From an uncultured Robinsoniella sp. (GTDB lineage: Bacteria; Bacillota; Clostridia; Lachnospirales; Lachnospiraceae): a stretch of DNA of 64,000 nt. The notes below the pieces were generated by a model. That model searched no databases, was not told the origin of the DNA, and was given only the letters and a program-made list of their open reading frames with translations. Position 1 is the stretch's first letter; every line of letters starts with the position of its first letter. This document shows positions 26,510 to 34,603 of the stretch, piece by piece. The stretch covers positions 14,249-78,248 of the forward strand of contig UQCR01000018.1 of assembly GCA_900539655.1 (NCBI GenBank), written 5' to 3'. The position numbers and the translations under genes were made by a program.

Positions 26510-27745
26510 ATGAATCAAAAGAGACAAAAATGGACCGCATTTTTTATTTTAACAATTGCAGCCGGCCTCATTTACCGTGTGCCTTATCTGAAAACCGTAT
26601 TCTACGATCCTCTTGTAGAAGGCTTCAATCTGAGCAATGCCGAAGTAGGCAGCTTTATGAGTGTCTATTCATTGACTAAAACCGCTATTTACATACCCGG
26701 TGGGATAATTGCTGACCGGTTTGATAATCGGAAAATGCTGGTTACCTCAACCATTATGCTGGCTATTCTTACTTTTTGGTATGCTACCATCCCAAGCTTC
26801 ACCATGCTGAAGGTAATTCATTTCCTTCTGGCATTTTCAAATGTAATTTTCTGGGTTTCTTTTGTCAAAGCTGTCCGGATGTTTGGAAGTTCCGATGAAC
26901 AGGGGTCTGTTTTTGGATACAGTGAAGGAATCAGGGCCGTGGTAGGATTAATTATCAACTTTGCCGCTCTTGGTATATTAAACCAGTTCCTGACTGCTAC
27001 ACAGCCTCTGCGCTATGTGCTTATTTTCTACGGAGTCGTATATCTGCTGCTCGGAATCACTATGTGGTTCGTGCTTCCCAAAGGAAATGGCAAAGAAAAA
27101 TCGACTGCAACATCTCTGAAGGATTATATCAATGTTTTAAAAGTTCCCGGCGTATGGCTGGTTGCCTTCCTTGTACTGGCAGCTTACAGTGCGCAGGTGG
27201 CTTCCGAGTACACCACCACTTATCTGACCACCGTATTTGGTATGACAGCTGTTACGGCAGGAATTGTAGCCACGATCCGAAGCTATGGAATCGGTATTTT
27301 CAGTGCTCCCATTATAGGGAAAATATCCGATAAGGTAGGGTCATACTCCAAAACTATAATCGCGCTGTTTGCCATTGAGATTGTACTTGCCGCCGTTCTG
27401 CTGATGATTCCGGGAAATCAGAATATTTTGATTGGTGCAATTATTACGGTACTTGCTTTTGCAACAGTAATGTATGCGCTCAGAGGGATTTACTATGCAA
27501 CGATGGGAGAAGCCAGAGTACCACTTGCACTTACGGGGACTGCCACCGGTATTATCTCTGTTATCGGCTATCTTCCGGATGCCTACATGAATGTAATGCT
27601 GGGCAACTTTATTGATAAATACCCGGGTGCTGCAGGTTTTAAGTATGTGTTTGGCTCCATTATTGTGTTTGCCGCCATTGGAATTGTACTGGCTTTGATT
27701 ATCTTTTTCCGCAGCAAAAAATTAGCTGCTACAGAAAAAAACTAA
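26510..27745 (+). CDS. MFS transporter (first of a tandem pair)
   Basis: 411 residues, 12 predicted membrane segments of the major facilitator superfamily. Start at 26510 follows AAGGAGGACCTCT. The loop after helix 2 reads GGIIADRFDNRK, the MFS motif A. Cytoplasmic central loop near 195-210 is basic (KGNGKEKS). It shares RVPYLKTVFYDPLV, SVYSLTK and the DAYMNV region with the next gene. It sits at the end of the 2-oxoacid operon, so it probably moves the amino acid or the acid product; which one cannot be read. Confidence 0.85.
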   Translation: MNQKRQKWTAFFILTIAAGLIYRVPYLKTVFYDPLVEGFNLSNAEVGSFMSVYSLTKTAIYIPGGIIADRFDNRKMLVTSTIMLAILTFWYATIPSFTMLKVIHFLLAFSNVIFWVSFVKAVRMFGSSDEQGSVFGYSEGIRAVVGLIINFAALGILNQFLTATQPLRYVLIFYGVVYLLLGITMWFVLPKGNGKEKSTATSLKDYINVLKVPGVWLVAFLVLAAYSAQVASEYTTTYLTTVFGMTAVTAGIVATIRSYGIGIFSAPIIGKISDKVGSYSKTIIALFAIEIVLAAVLLMIPGNQNILIGAIITVLAFATVMYALRGIYYATMGEARVPLALTGTATGIISVIGYLPDAYMNVMLGNFIDKYPGAAGFKYVFGSIIVFAAIGIVLALIIFFRSKKLAATEKN

Positions 27746-27755
27746 AGAAATCTGA

Positions 27756-27798
27756 CTGGGAGAGGCTGCCTCTCCCCAGAGTTCGTCGGGTGACGAAC
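27756..27798 (+). promoter_or_regulatory. Two adjacent hairpins between the MFS paralogs
   Basis: First hairpin 27756-27779 (CTGGGAGAGG with CCTCTCCCCAG, one bulged base); second 27781-27798 (GTTCGTC with GACGAAC, 4-nt loop). No U run follows. Likely to tune the expression of the second transporter relative to the first. Confidence 0.5.
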
Positions 27799-27820
27799 AT
27801 CATGAAGAGGGAGGTGCCTT

Positions 27821-29062
27821 TTGAAAGCTTCTCGCAAAAGCAACATTACTCTGTTTATATTAATATTAGCTGCAGGAACAGCCTATAAAGTCCCGTATCT
27901 GAAAGCCGTTTTCTATGACGAGCTGGTCAAAAGCCTGAATGTAAGCAACAGTGAGCTCGGTATGCTGACCACTGTTTATGCAACTGTAAAAATGATTGTA
28001 TATATTCCATGTGGAATCATCGCGGACCGGCTGAATCCCCGCAAGGTTCTTATGGGGTCTTTGTGCATTCAGGGACTTTTAACTGCCGTTTATGCAATGC
28101 TTCCCGATATACCAGTTCTCCAGGGTGTACATGCACTTTATGCGGTAGTGAATGTGTTTTTCTGGACCTCCTTTATCAAGGGGATTCGTATACTCGGTGA
28201 AGAAAAGAATCAGGGAAAGGTTTTTGGCTTCAGTGAAGGATTTCGCGGAATTGCCGGTTCCGTCACAACATTTATCTCACTGCGCATAGTGGATACCTTT
28301 GTTTTTACCGACAAGCCGTTATCCTATGTGCTGCTTTTTTATACCTTCATTTATATTGCCATGGGAATTGCCCTCTATGTACTCTTCCCGGATAAAAAAG
28401 ACCTGAAGGTAACCATGTCTTCCTATTCTCTGAAAAGCTACATCGCTGTATTTCGAATGCCAGCCATCTGGGTGATTTCTCTTCTGATTTTCACGACCTA
28501 CAGTATGCAGATTGCATTTGAATACACGACCACATATCTGACCCAGATAATTGGCATGTCCGTGGTAAGTGCCGGAATCGTTGCAACCTTCAGGGATAAT
28601 ATCTGCGGTATTGCAGGCTCACCCACAGCAGGCATCCTTGCAGACAGACTGCATTCTCCAAGCAGGATTGCCAGAATTTTAATTGCAATTGAAATTGTGC
28701 TTTCTGTAGCTTTTTTACTGATGCCTTCCACCAGAAGCTTCATGATTCCCATCATTCTCTTCATCATCATATTCTCAGTGATTCATTATGGTGTGCGGGG
28801 AACCTATTATTCCTCCATGGCGGAAACCGGGGTTCCCATAGAATTGACTGCCACCGCAACTTCCGTGGTAGCGGTGTTTGGATATACTCCGGACATTTTT
28901 ATGCATCTGTGGTGTGGAAAAATCATGGACAGTTATCCGGCAGATTTAAGTTTCAAAATTATCTTTTTGCTGATTGTCCTGTTTACCGTGTTGAGTTTTG
29001 TTGTTATCTGTGTTCTTAGGTTATTGCATAGGAAAGGAGATAAGTTTACTTTAACTTCCTAA
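27821..29062 (+). CDS. MFS transporter (second of a tandem pair, TTG start)
   Basis: 413 residues, 12 membrane segments, paralogous to the preceding gene (KVPYLKAVFYDELV, TVYATVK, ADRLNPRK motif A, TPDIFMHL). The start is TTG at 27821 behind GAGGGAGGTG; the ATG at 27802 is out of frame. The TTG start and the hairpins just upstream suggest lower expression than the first copy. Likely a duplicated transporter with a related substrate. No terminator is visible after it, only a repeat-rich gap. Confidence 0.85.
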   Translation: MKASRKSNITLFILILAAGTAYKVPYLKAVFYDELVKSLNVSNSELGMLTTVYATVKMIVYIPCGIIADRLNPRKVLMGSLCIQGLLTAVYAMLPDIPVLQGVHALYAVVNVFFWTSFIKGIRILGEEKNQGKVFGFSEGFRGIAGSVTTFISLRIVDTFVFTDKPLSYVLLFYTFIYIAMGIALYVLFPDKKDLKVTMSSYSLKSYIAVFRMPAIWVISLLIFTTYSMQIAFEYTTTYLTQIIGMSVVSAGIVATFRDNICGIAGSPTAGILADRLHSPSRIARILIAIEIVLSVAFLLMPSTRSFMIPIILFIIIFSVIHYGVRGTYYSSMAETGVPIELTATATSVVAVFGYTPDIFMHLWCGKIMDSYPADLSFKIIFLLIVLFTVLSFVVICVLRLLHRKGDKFTLTS

Positions 29063-29200
29063 AGCCCTGATTCTGGTAAGCCTGGTAAGACTTCTTCCAC
29101 ATATTTGTACTGGTAATGGGAATTTTCTGTTATCCCCAATGATTGCATGTAAGGTTGGAATATATGGTTCTGGAGGGCAATCTCCGATTAAATGATATAC

Positions 29201-29233
29201 AAAATGCGCCGCATCGAATTTTGATGCGGCGCA
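29201..29233. repeat. Perfect 13-bp palindromic hairpin
   Basis: AATGCGCCGCATC (29201-29213) and its exact complement (29221-29233) with a 7-nt loop, next to the repeat at 29240-29363. It could end transcription of the MFS operon, although no T run follows. Confidence 0.55.
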
Positions 29234-29239
29234 TTGAAG

Positions 29240-29363
29240 TGTGTTTTAAAATTGCTTTCCGACAGCTGTATGTCACACTCAGTGGGAGATTCGCGCCAAA
29301 TGAAGGGCGCATAGCGGACTATGAAACCCGAATTTGGTGGGAACATACCGAAAAGTGGGGCGT
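29240..29363 (+). repeat. Dispersed intergenic repeat, copy A
   Basis: About 120 bp aligning base by base with 56564-56679: shared blocks include AAATTGCTTTC, CAGCTGT, GTCACA, GTGGGAGATT, AATGAAGGG, TAGCGG and TGGGGCGT in the same order and spacing. It fills most of the 302-bp gap between the second MFS gene and the membrane protein. The 77-codon open frame running through it is not conserved in the other copy (which has stops), so it is non-coding. Its right end meets the stop codon of the gene at 29365 and lacks the mirror arm seen in the 56.6 kb copy. Confidence 0.75.
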
Positions 29364-29364
29364 T

Positions 29365-29907
29365 TTACCGTCTTAAAACTTTCTGGCTCTGCCAGAGGAA
29401 CATCAGGTATAATATACCTGCAACCAGCTGAACAATGGCAATAATAAACGTGACAATAGATGCTAATATGTTAATAATCGGAATGTACATCAGCAGTTCA
29501 CAGATCAGTGAAACTATCATACACAATCCATATAATTTCCAGATCAGTCCTGCACGGCTGACGAGTGTCTGGTCTACACCCCATAAAATTCCAGCTGTGG
29601 CTTTACAGATATAGAATACAGATAAAAATGATAAAATGGTGTTCCCCATGCCCAGCATACCTGAGATAATCCCATGATTAAAAAACATTCCGATGATGTT
29701 AACTGCCAGATTCACCATGGTGATGTAAAATGCTGTCTTGTAGTCCTCGCTTACTCCGGACAGGATATAAATTGCGTACAGGCAGATGATAAAACTAGCC
29801 AGCACTGCTATGATGCCCAGGAACGGGATAAAGCCCAGCAATCCCAATATCTGGCCTATAAATAAGTAGTATATTCCGTTTCCGGCTCTTCCTCCTATGC
29901 TTCCCAA
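29365..29907 (-). CDS. Small integral membrane protein of unknown function
   Basis: 180 residues, about five hydrophobic helices, no recognised family. Start is TTG at 29907 with AAAGGGGG nine bases upstream; there is no in-frame ATG near it. A TATAAT at 29942-29937 on this strand could be its -10 box. The N terminus is Gly-rich (GSIGGRAGNGIYY) and the C terminus is basic (QSQKVLRR). It faces away from the VanRS-like operon, sharing a 340-bp gap with it. Topology is clear, function is not. Confidence 0.65.
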   Translation of the reverse strand: MGSIGGRAGNGIYYLFIGQILGLLGFIPFLGIIAVLASFIICLYAIYILSGVSEDYKTAFYITMVNLAVNIIGMFFNHGIISGMLGMGNTILSFLSVFYICKATAGILWGVDQTLVSRAGLIWKLYGLCMIVSLICELLMYIPIINILASIVTFIIAIVQLVAGILYLMFLWQSQKVLRR

Positions 29908-30172
29908 ATGAATAACCCCCTTTATATGAAATGATAATTATAGTGTAGCATAGGATAAAAAATAAGTCTATGTTAAAATGCTGTTCTATGGACTGACTTG
30001 GAGATCATCCGTATATTTTCAAATATTGCATCTATCAATAAAACGTTCTTTTGTATAGAATTTTATCCTCATACGTTCCTGCCATAATTATCAGTTTGTT
30101 TTTTCGACTTTTTTCATATATACTGGAAATTGAAATTAAAAAAACAAGAAAAATATTGGAAATGCATCATAC

Positions 30173-30220
30173 ATGATACAAAAATGATGCAACTTTGGCG
30201 CAAAATAGAAAAAGTACAAT
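30173..30220 (+). promoter_or_regulatory. Direct-repeat regulator boxes and -10 element upstream of the VanRS-like operon
   Basis: Two 11-bp half-sites in tandem, ATGATACAAAA (30173-30183) and ATGATGCAACT (30184-30194), then TACAAT at 30215-30220 as a likely -10. OmpR-family regulators bind such 11-bp direct repeats just upstream of -35. The same half-sites occur at 33277-33298, which supports a common regulator, probably the one encoded at 30248. A mirror TGCATCAT also lies at 30164-30171. The rest of the 29908-30247 gap shows nothing else clear. Confidence 0.55.
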
Positions 30221-30247
30221 GTTGCAAATATAAACGGGGGAGAAAAA

Positions 30248-30901
30248 ATGATAAAAATACTGGTTGTTGAAGATGAAGAGCCGATTTCTAATTTGATCCG
30301 CATGAACCTTGTAAAAGCAGGTTATCAGTGTGAGTGCTCATTTGATGGATTAGATGCGGCTGATAAGATGGCAGAAGGAAATTATGATCTGGTACTTCTG
30401 GACATCATGCTGCCTAAAATTAATGGATATGAATTACTGGAATATGCCAAGACCCTGAATCTCCCCGTTATTTTTATAACGGCTATGGGATCCCTGGATA
30501 ATAAAGTAAAGGGGCTTCGCCAGGGGGCAGATGACTATATCACCAAGCCATTTGAGATTATAGAGCTGCTTGCCAGAGTGGAAAGTGCCCTTAGAAGATA
30601 TAATAAGGCGGAAAAGGTGATCCGTATTCTGGATATTGAAATAGATGTTTCTTCCAGAGTTGTCAGACAAAAAGGAGAGCAGGTACTGCTGACCCTGAAG
30701 GAATTTGAATTGCTTCTTTTGTTTGTACGCAATAAGAATATAGCACTTTACCGGGAGACGATCTACGAAAATGTATGGGGAAGCAGTTATCTGGGAGATA
30801 GCAGGACTGTGGATTTACATGTACAAAGGCTGCGAAAAAAGCTGAATTGGGAGACCTATATTGTTGCCGTATATAAAGTGGGATACAGACTGGAGGTCTA
30901 A
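30248..30901 (+). CDS. OmpR-family response regulator (VanR-like)
   Basis: 217 residues. Receiver domain 1-115 with acidic pair Glu8/Asp9/Glu10, phospho-acceptor Asp52 (LLDIMLP), Thr78 and Lys100 (ITKPFE); C-terminal winged helix 125-217 with RTVDLHVQRLRKK and the closing VGYRLEV. GGGGGAG ribosome site before ATG at 30248. It is followed with no gap by its sensor kinase and two genes later by a VanY-like carboxypeptidase, so it most likely controls peptidoglycan-precursor trimming or responds to cell-wall damage. Resistance to glycopeptides cannot be inferred: no vanH/A/X-type genes are present. Confidence 0.9.
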   Translation: MIKILVVEDEEPISNLIRMNLVKAGYQCECSFDGLDAADKMAEGNYDLVLLDIMLPKINGYELLEYAKTLNLPVIFITAMGSLDNKVKGLRQGADDYITKPFEIIELLARVESALRRYNKAEKVIRILDIEIDVSSRVVRQKGEQVLLTLKEFELLLLFVRNKNIALYRETIYENVWGSSYLGDSRTVDLHVQRLRKKLNWETYIVAVYKVGYRLEV

Positions 30902-32320
30902 ATGAAATTTCGCTGGAAGATTTTCTTCATTTTTACGGCATTGATTGCAGTCGTGTTCAGCATTTTTGGTATTTGGATCGTGACCGCCACATTTCAGTCT
31001 TCCCTGGATCGGGAGATTGAACGCGGGAATTCCGAAAATAAAATGTTCCAGTTTGCATTTGAAATGTCCGTAAATTCATTAGGGGAAGAATATCTGGTTA
31101 TAGATGATAAAGTGATTAAGGATATCGCCAATTCATTAAAGAAAAGCGTAGGCGGAAGCAACAGCTACATCAGAGTTTATGATAAACAGAAAAATGTACT
31201 GTTCAGTGATGCTAATATAAAGACAGATACGGACTTCATATCGCGGCTCCAGGATAATAATTATGGTTATGAGATCGTAAATGAAAATGACGGATATTAT
31301 CTGATCGTCATGTGCAAAAGCGAAAGTAAGGAAAGTGTATTCTATCTGGAGAATATCATGGATATATCCTATATATATTCAGAACGGGAACAGCTGTTTC
31401 AGAGGTATCAGATTGGCATTGTTGTGCTTTTAGTGGGAACAGGATTTGTAACCCTGGTACTATCCAATTACCTTACACGGTCTGTGGTAACGCTGTCTAA
31501 AGTGACCAGAAAGTTTTCCAGGGGAGATTATCAGATACGGGCGAAACGTGTCAGTGAGGATGAGATAGGGGAGTTGTCCCAGGACTTTAATGACATGGCG
31601 GAAAATCTGTGTCAGAAAATGGGTGAATTGGCACAGGCAGCCAGGCGTCAGGAGGATTTTACAGCCTCCTTTGCCCATGAACTTAAGACGCCGCTTACTT
31701 CCATTATCGGATATGCAGACATGCTGCGTACTATGAATCTGGACAAGGAAGAAATAATGGAAGCATCTAACTACATCTACTCTCAGGGAAAGCGGCTGGA
31801 AAGCCTTTCCCTAAAGCTGCTGGAATTGATTGTGACCAAGAAACAGGAGTATGAACTGACTCCCATTCAGGCAGAGGCGTTTATGAAAAATGTGGTACAG
31901 ACTGTAAGCGCATCTTTGGAGGCGAAACAGATTACCCTGCATATGAAGGCGGAAGAAGGGGTTATTATTGGAGAAAAGGATTTGTTGGTTTCTCTGCTGG
32001 TGAATCTGATCGATAATGCCAGAAAGGCGTCTTACGAGCAGGGAGACATCTGGATTACGGGAACCAGGAACCAGGATGATTATGAGATTATGGTAAAGGA
32101 CAATGGTTGTGGTATTCCGGAGGAGGAACTCAGTAAAATTACGGAAGCTTTTTATATGGTGGACAAGTCCAGAGCCAGAAAAGAAGGAGGGGCAGGGCTT
32201 GGAATGACACTTTGCAGTAAAATAGTGGAGATCCATGATGCCAAATGGCGTATACGGAGTAAAGAAGGAGAGGGAACAACGATCTGGATTTCCTTCCCGG
32301 AAGGGGGAGCAGGCAGATGA
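30902..32320 (+). CDS. Sensor histidine kinase (VanS-like)
   Basis: 472 residues. Membrane segments about 8-30 and 171-190 flank a roughly 140-residue extracytoplasmic sensor; HAMP 190-242; His259 in FAHELKTPLTS is the phosphorylation site; LVNLIDNARKAS is the N box and DNGCGIPEEEL plus GGAGLGMTLC the G boxes. ATG follows the regulator stop immediately and the stop overlaps the next start (ATGA), so the three proteins are translationally coupled. The signal is unknown, likely an envelope state. Confidence 0.9.
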   Translation: MKFRWKIFFIFTALIAVVFSIFGIWIVTATFQSSLDREIERGNSENKMFQFAFEMSVNSLGEEYLVIDDKVIKDIANSLKKSVGGSNSYIRVYDKQKNVLFSDANIKTDTDFISRLQDNNYGYEIVNENDGYYLIVMCKSESKESVFYLENIMDISYIYSEREQLFQRYQIGIVVLLVGTGFVTLVLSNYLTRSVVTLSKVTRKFSRGDYQIRAKRVSEDEIGELSQDFNDMAENLCQKMGELAQAARRQEDFTASFAHELKTPLTSIIGYADMLRTMNLDKEEIMEASNYIYSQGKRLESLSLKLLELIVTKKQEYELTPIQAEAFMKNVVQTVSASLEAKQITLHMKAEEGVIIGEKDLLVSLLVNLIDNARKASYEQGDIWITGTRNQDDYEIMVKDNGCGIPEEELSKITEAFYMVDKSRARKEGGAGLGMTLCSKIVEIHDAKWRIRSKEGEGTTIWISFPEGGAGR

Positions 32321-33276
32321 ACTGGAAAAAAATCGGGAAGTATACCCTGAGCTCAGGTTTTGTGGGAGGATTAATAGCAATGGCAATTTTTTTCCCCCAG
32401 TATTACAGCAAGATACATGACAGCAAATATCTGAATAATGTTACCATTGTGGACAGAGAGAAGGTTTCGCTGTCATACGATTATAATACTTCTCTGGAAA
32501 GTAAGCTGGAGGTTTTGATGCAGTCTGTAAAAAAAGGCACGGCGTTTAATCCGGTCCGCCAGACGAAAGACAACGTGGTCAGTGATAAAACACTGATTGA
32601 GGGTCTGGCAAAAGAAGTGGTCGAATTGCAGACGTTAGGTATTCTCTGGATGGCTCAGCAGTACCCGTATGTGGATTATTTTGTGGATGCTTCACTGTAC
32701 AGTGTAAAAAATGAATCTTCAGCACTGAATCCAAATGACAATGTATTGTTCTGGTATATGCGGTTTAGTGACTTTACGACCTTTGACTTTGAATTTTGTG
32801 TGGATGCATATGATTACAAGATTTATAGCGCAAGCATTTCCTGTGACATACTTCAAGACGAGTATAATTTACTTCAGTCCCAAATGGTAATGAATGAGAC
32901 CTGGATAAAGAACAGTACCGGTACAGATGAAACGGCTGTTACAGAACGTGCAACGGAAGAGATGGCAGAAAGTATGGACATCTCAATAGACAATAATTCC
33001 GCCATGTGGGCTGACAGAGAAGAATTTCATGTGTATTTGAATAAGCTGAATGTAAATATAGTTGATAGTTTTCAACGGTACTACGGTGCGGATTTTGCTG
33101 AAATTTACAGTTATGATTATTTATATTCTATTATTAGCTGCCAGTTTAAAAATTCTTCTGTTAATGTCAGAAAGAGCTGGTATGGAAAGAATGTTGGAGC
33201 GAATTATATGCCGGCATTTGCAATCGGGGTTGAAGATATGGCTGACTGGATTGAGAATGCAGATAAAAATAAGTAA
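32317..33276 (+). CDS. Membrane-anchored extracytoplasmic protein of unknown function in the VanRS-VanY operon
   Basis: 319 residues, no recognised family. An N-terminal membrane helix (about 10-28, SGFVGGLIAMAIFF) anchors a soluble outer domain rich in Tyr, Asp and Ser, with Cys pairs near 168 and 182. Its start overlaps the kinase stop, and the -10/operator-like repeats for the next gene begin directly after its stop. The location between sensor kinase and VanY suggests an accessory to signal sensing or a wall-binding partner. No catalytic motif is visible. Confidence 0.7.
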   Translation: MNWKKIGKYTLSSGFVGGLIAMAIFFPQYYSKIHDSKYLNNVTIVDREKVSLSYDYNTSLESKLEVLMQSVKKGTAFNPVRQTKDNVVSDKTLIEGLAKEVVELQTLGILWMAQQYPYVDYFVDASLYSVKNESSALNPNDNVLFWYMRFSDFTTFDFEFCVDAYDYKIYSASISCDILQDEYNLLQSQMVMNETWIKNSTGTDETAVTERATEEMAESMDISIDNNSAMWADREEFHVYLNKLNVNIVDSFQRYYGADFAEIYSYDYLYSIISCQFKNSSVNVRKSWYGKNVGANYMPAFAIGVEDMADWIENADKNK

Positions 33277-33337
33277 ATGATACAACTATGATACAAATTT
33301 CACACGATTTTGATGCAGTTGGGTTTTATTCTATGAA
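33277..33337 (+). promoter_or_regulatory. Regulator boxes and promoter upstream of the VanY-like gene
   Basis: ATGATACAACT (33277-33287) and ATGATACAAAT (33288-33298) match the boxes at 30173-30194; a third, weaker half-site TTGATGCAGTT begins 22 bp further at 33310, in phase. TTGATG (33310-33315) and TATGAA (33332-33337) with 16-bp spacing can serve as promoter. This predicts that vanY has its own induced promoter in addition to operon read-through. Confidence 0.55.
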
Positions 33338-33384
33338 TAACGATACGGTACACGAGGGAGTATCTGTTATAAGGAGGAACCGCT

Positions 33385-34170
33385 GTGAACAAAAGAAAAA
33401 GGAAGAAATTGCGAAGGATGAAGGCGTATTGTATGCGCTTTTTGGCGGGAGGCGTTTTATGTTTTGTTTTGATTGGAGTTTTTATGCTGGGGGCAAACGC
33501 ATTTCAATCATTTGAAGCGAAACCCACAGGCAATTTTGATAAAAATGATAAGACTGGTACCGCCGGACACGAATTAACAGTTAACAGGCAGAAGAAATCA
33601 GATTCTGAAACCGATCTGTTAATTCTGGTGAATAAGGATCATCCGTTGCCGGATGATTACCAGGTGGAACTAAAGAGCCTGCAGAATGGGCTAACCAGTG
33701 TGGCTGATTCCATTTATGAGCAATTGAAGGAAATGCTCACGGATGGAAGTGAAGAAGGGCTGGAATTCTGTGTGGCTTCCGGCTATCGCAGTGTAGAGAG
33801 CCAGCAGAAGATTCTGGATAATGACATCAGTGCGCTGATGCAGCAGGGCTTGACGTATGAAGAGGCATATGAGGAAAAAACAAGAGTTGTCATGCCTCCG
33901 GGTTATAGTGAACACGAATCCGGCCTGGCAGTGGACATAACCGCGTTGAGTAACCAGAAGCTGGATGACACACAGGAAGAGACGCCGGAAATTAAATGGC
34001 TGCAGAAAAATTGTGCCAGATATGGATTTATTCTCAGATATCCCAGGGGGAAAGAGGATATAACAGATATAGATTATGAATCCTGGCATTTCAGGTACGT
34101 GGGAATCGAAGCCGCAGAATATATTATGGATCACAATTTGACATTAGAAGAATATCTAGAGAAGAAATAG
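33385..34170 (+). CDS. VanY-like D-alanyl-D-alanine carboxypeptidase (M15B)
   Basis: 261 residues, GTG start at 33385 behind AAGGAGG. N-terminal membrane anchor about 17-38, then the M15B domain: SGYRSVESQQ, the zinc motif SEHESGLAVD (His and Asp ligands) and ESWHFRYVG (catalytic Glu, third His ligand). It removes the terminal D-Ala from pentapeptide stems outside the membrane. All expected catalytic residues are present and the length is usual. Own promoter with VanR-type boxes upstream. Confidence 0.9.
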   Translation: MNKRKRKKLRRMKAYCMRFLAGGVLCFVLIGVFMLGANAFQSFEAKPTGNFDKNDKTGTAGHELTVNRQKKSDSETDLLILVNKDHPLPDDYQVELKSLQNGLTSVADSIYEQLKEMLTDGSEEGLEFCVASGYRSVESQQKILDNDISALMQQGLTYEEAYEEKTRVVMPPGYSEHESGLAVDITALSNQKLDDTQEETPEIKWLQKNCARYGFILRYPRGKEDITDIDYESWHFRYVGIEAAEYIMDHNLTLEEYLEKK

Positions 34171-34181
34171 GGGGGATACCT

Positions 34182-34454
34182 ATGAAGGTAAGAAAGAGAC
34201 TCATAATTTTAGGTACAGGCAGTGAAAAGAGGTTAAAACCAAGATTGTTTTTTATGGCTGGCAAAATGGGACTGTCAGGATGGATCATCAACATGAGTAC
34301 CGGAGTTTTAGAGGCAGAATTTCAAGGGGACGAAAGAAGAATACAAAAGTACATAGACCTGATTACAGCTGAATATAATCTAAACATGGATGATATCCGC
34401 TGTGAACTTGTGGAAATGGATGAAGCGGATGATGGAAGTTTGAGAATCGGATGA
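34182..34454 (+). CDS. Acylphosphatase-like protein with a degenerate active-site loop
   Basis: 90 residues. The second half matches acylphosphatase (AGKMGLSGWIINMSTGVLEAEFQGD), including Asn37 of the GW..N motif. The first strand should carry GxVQGVxFR with the catalytic Arg; it reads GTGSEKRLKPRLFF, and without gaps Lys19 sits at the Arg position (Arg17 or Arg21 would need a shift). Activity is therefore doubtful. GGGGGATACC precedes ATG at 34182, 11 bases after vanY. Its last codons form the first unit of a tandem repeat that continues past the stop. Confidence 0.7.
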   Translation: MKVRKRLIILGTGSEKRLKPRLFFMAGKMGLSGWIINMSTGVLEAEFQGDERRIQKYIDLITAEYNLNMDDIRCELVEMDEADDGSLRIG

Positions 34455-34551
34455 TGGAAGTTTGAGAAGGATAATGAAAGTTTGAGAAGGATGATTGAAG
34501 TTTGAGAAGGATAACGGAAGTCTGAGAAGGATGATTGAAGTTTGAGAATCG
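34428..34551 (+). repeat. Six tandem units (20-22 bp) starting inside the acylphosphatase-like gene
   Basis: Consensus GATGATTGAAGTTTGAGAAG. Units: 34428-34449 (22 bp, coding, ends in ATCG), four of 20 bp at 34450, 34470, 34490 and 34510, and 34530-34551 (22 bp, again ending ATCG). The first unit encodes DDGSLRI; the stop codon falls at the start of the second. The units differ by one to four bases, so the array is not brand new. Confidence 0.9.
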
Positions 34552-34603
34552 AATTAACAGTGACAGGATAAACCGCGACAGGATAATCAGAAGGAGAGAG
34601 GAT

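Noticed and set aside
29143..29376. 77-codon frame through repeat copy A
   Set aside because: The homologous copy at 56.6 kb has stops in this frame and there is no ribosome site; the sequence is a non-coding repeat.
30248..34170. A glycopeptide-resistance cluster
   Set aside because: VanR, VanS and VanY-like genes are present, but no VanH, D-Ala-D-Lac/Ser ligase or VanX; this set alone is common in commensal Clostridia and does not imply resistance.
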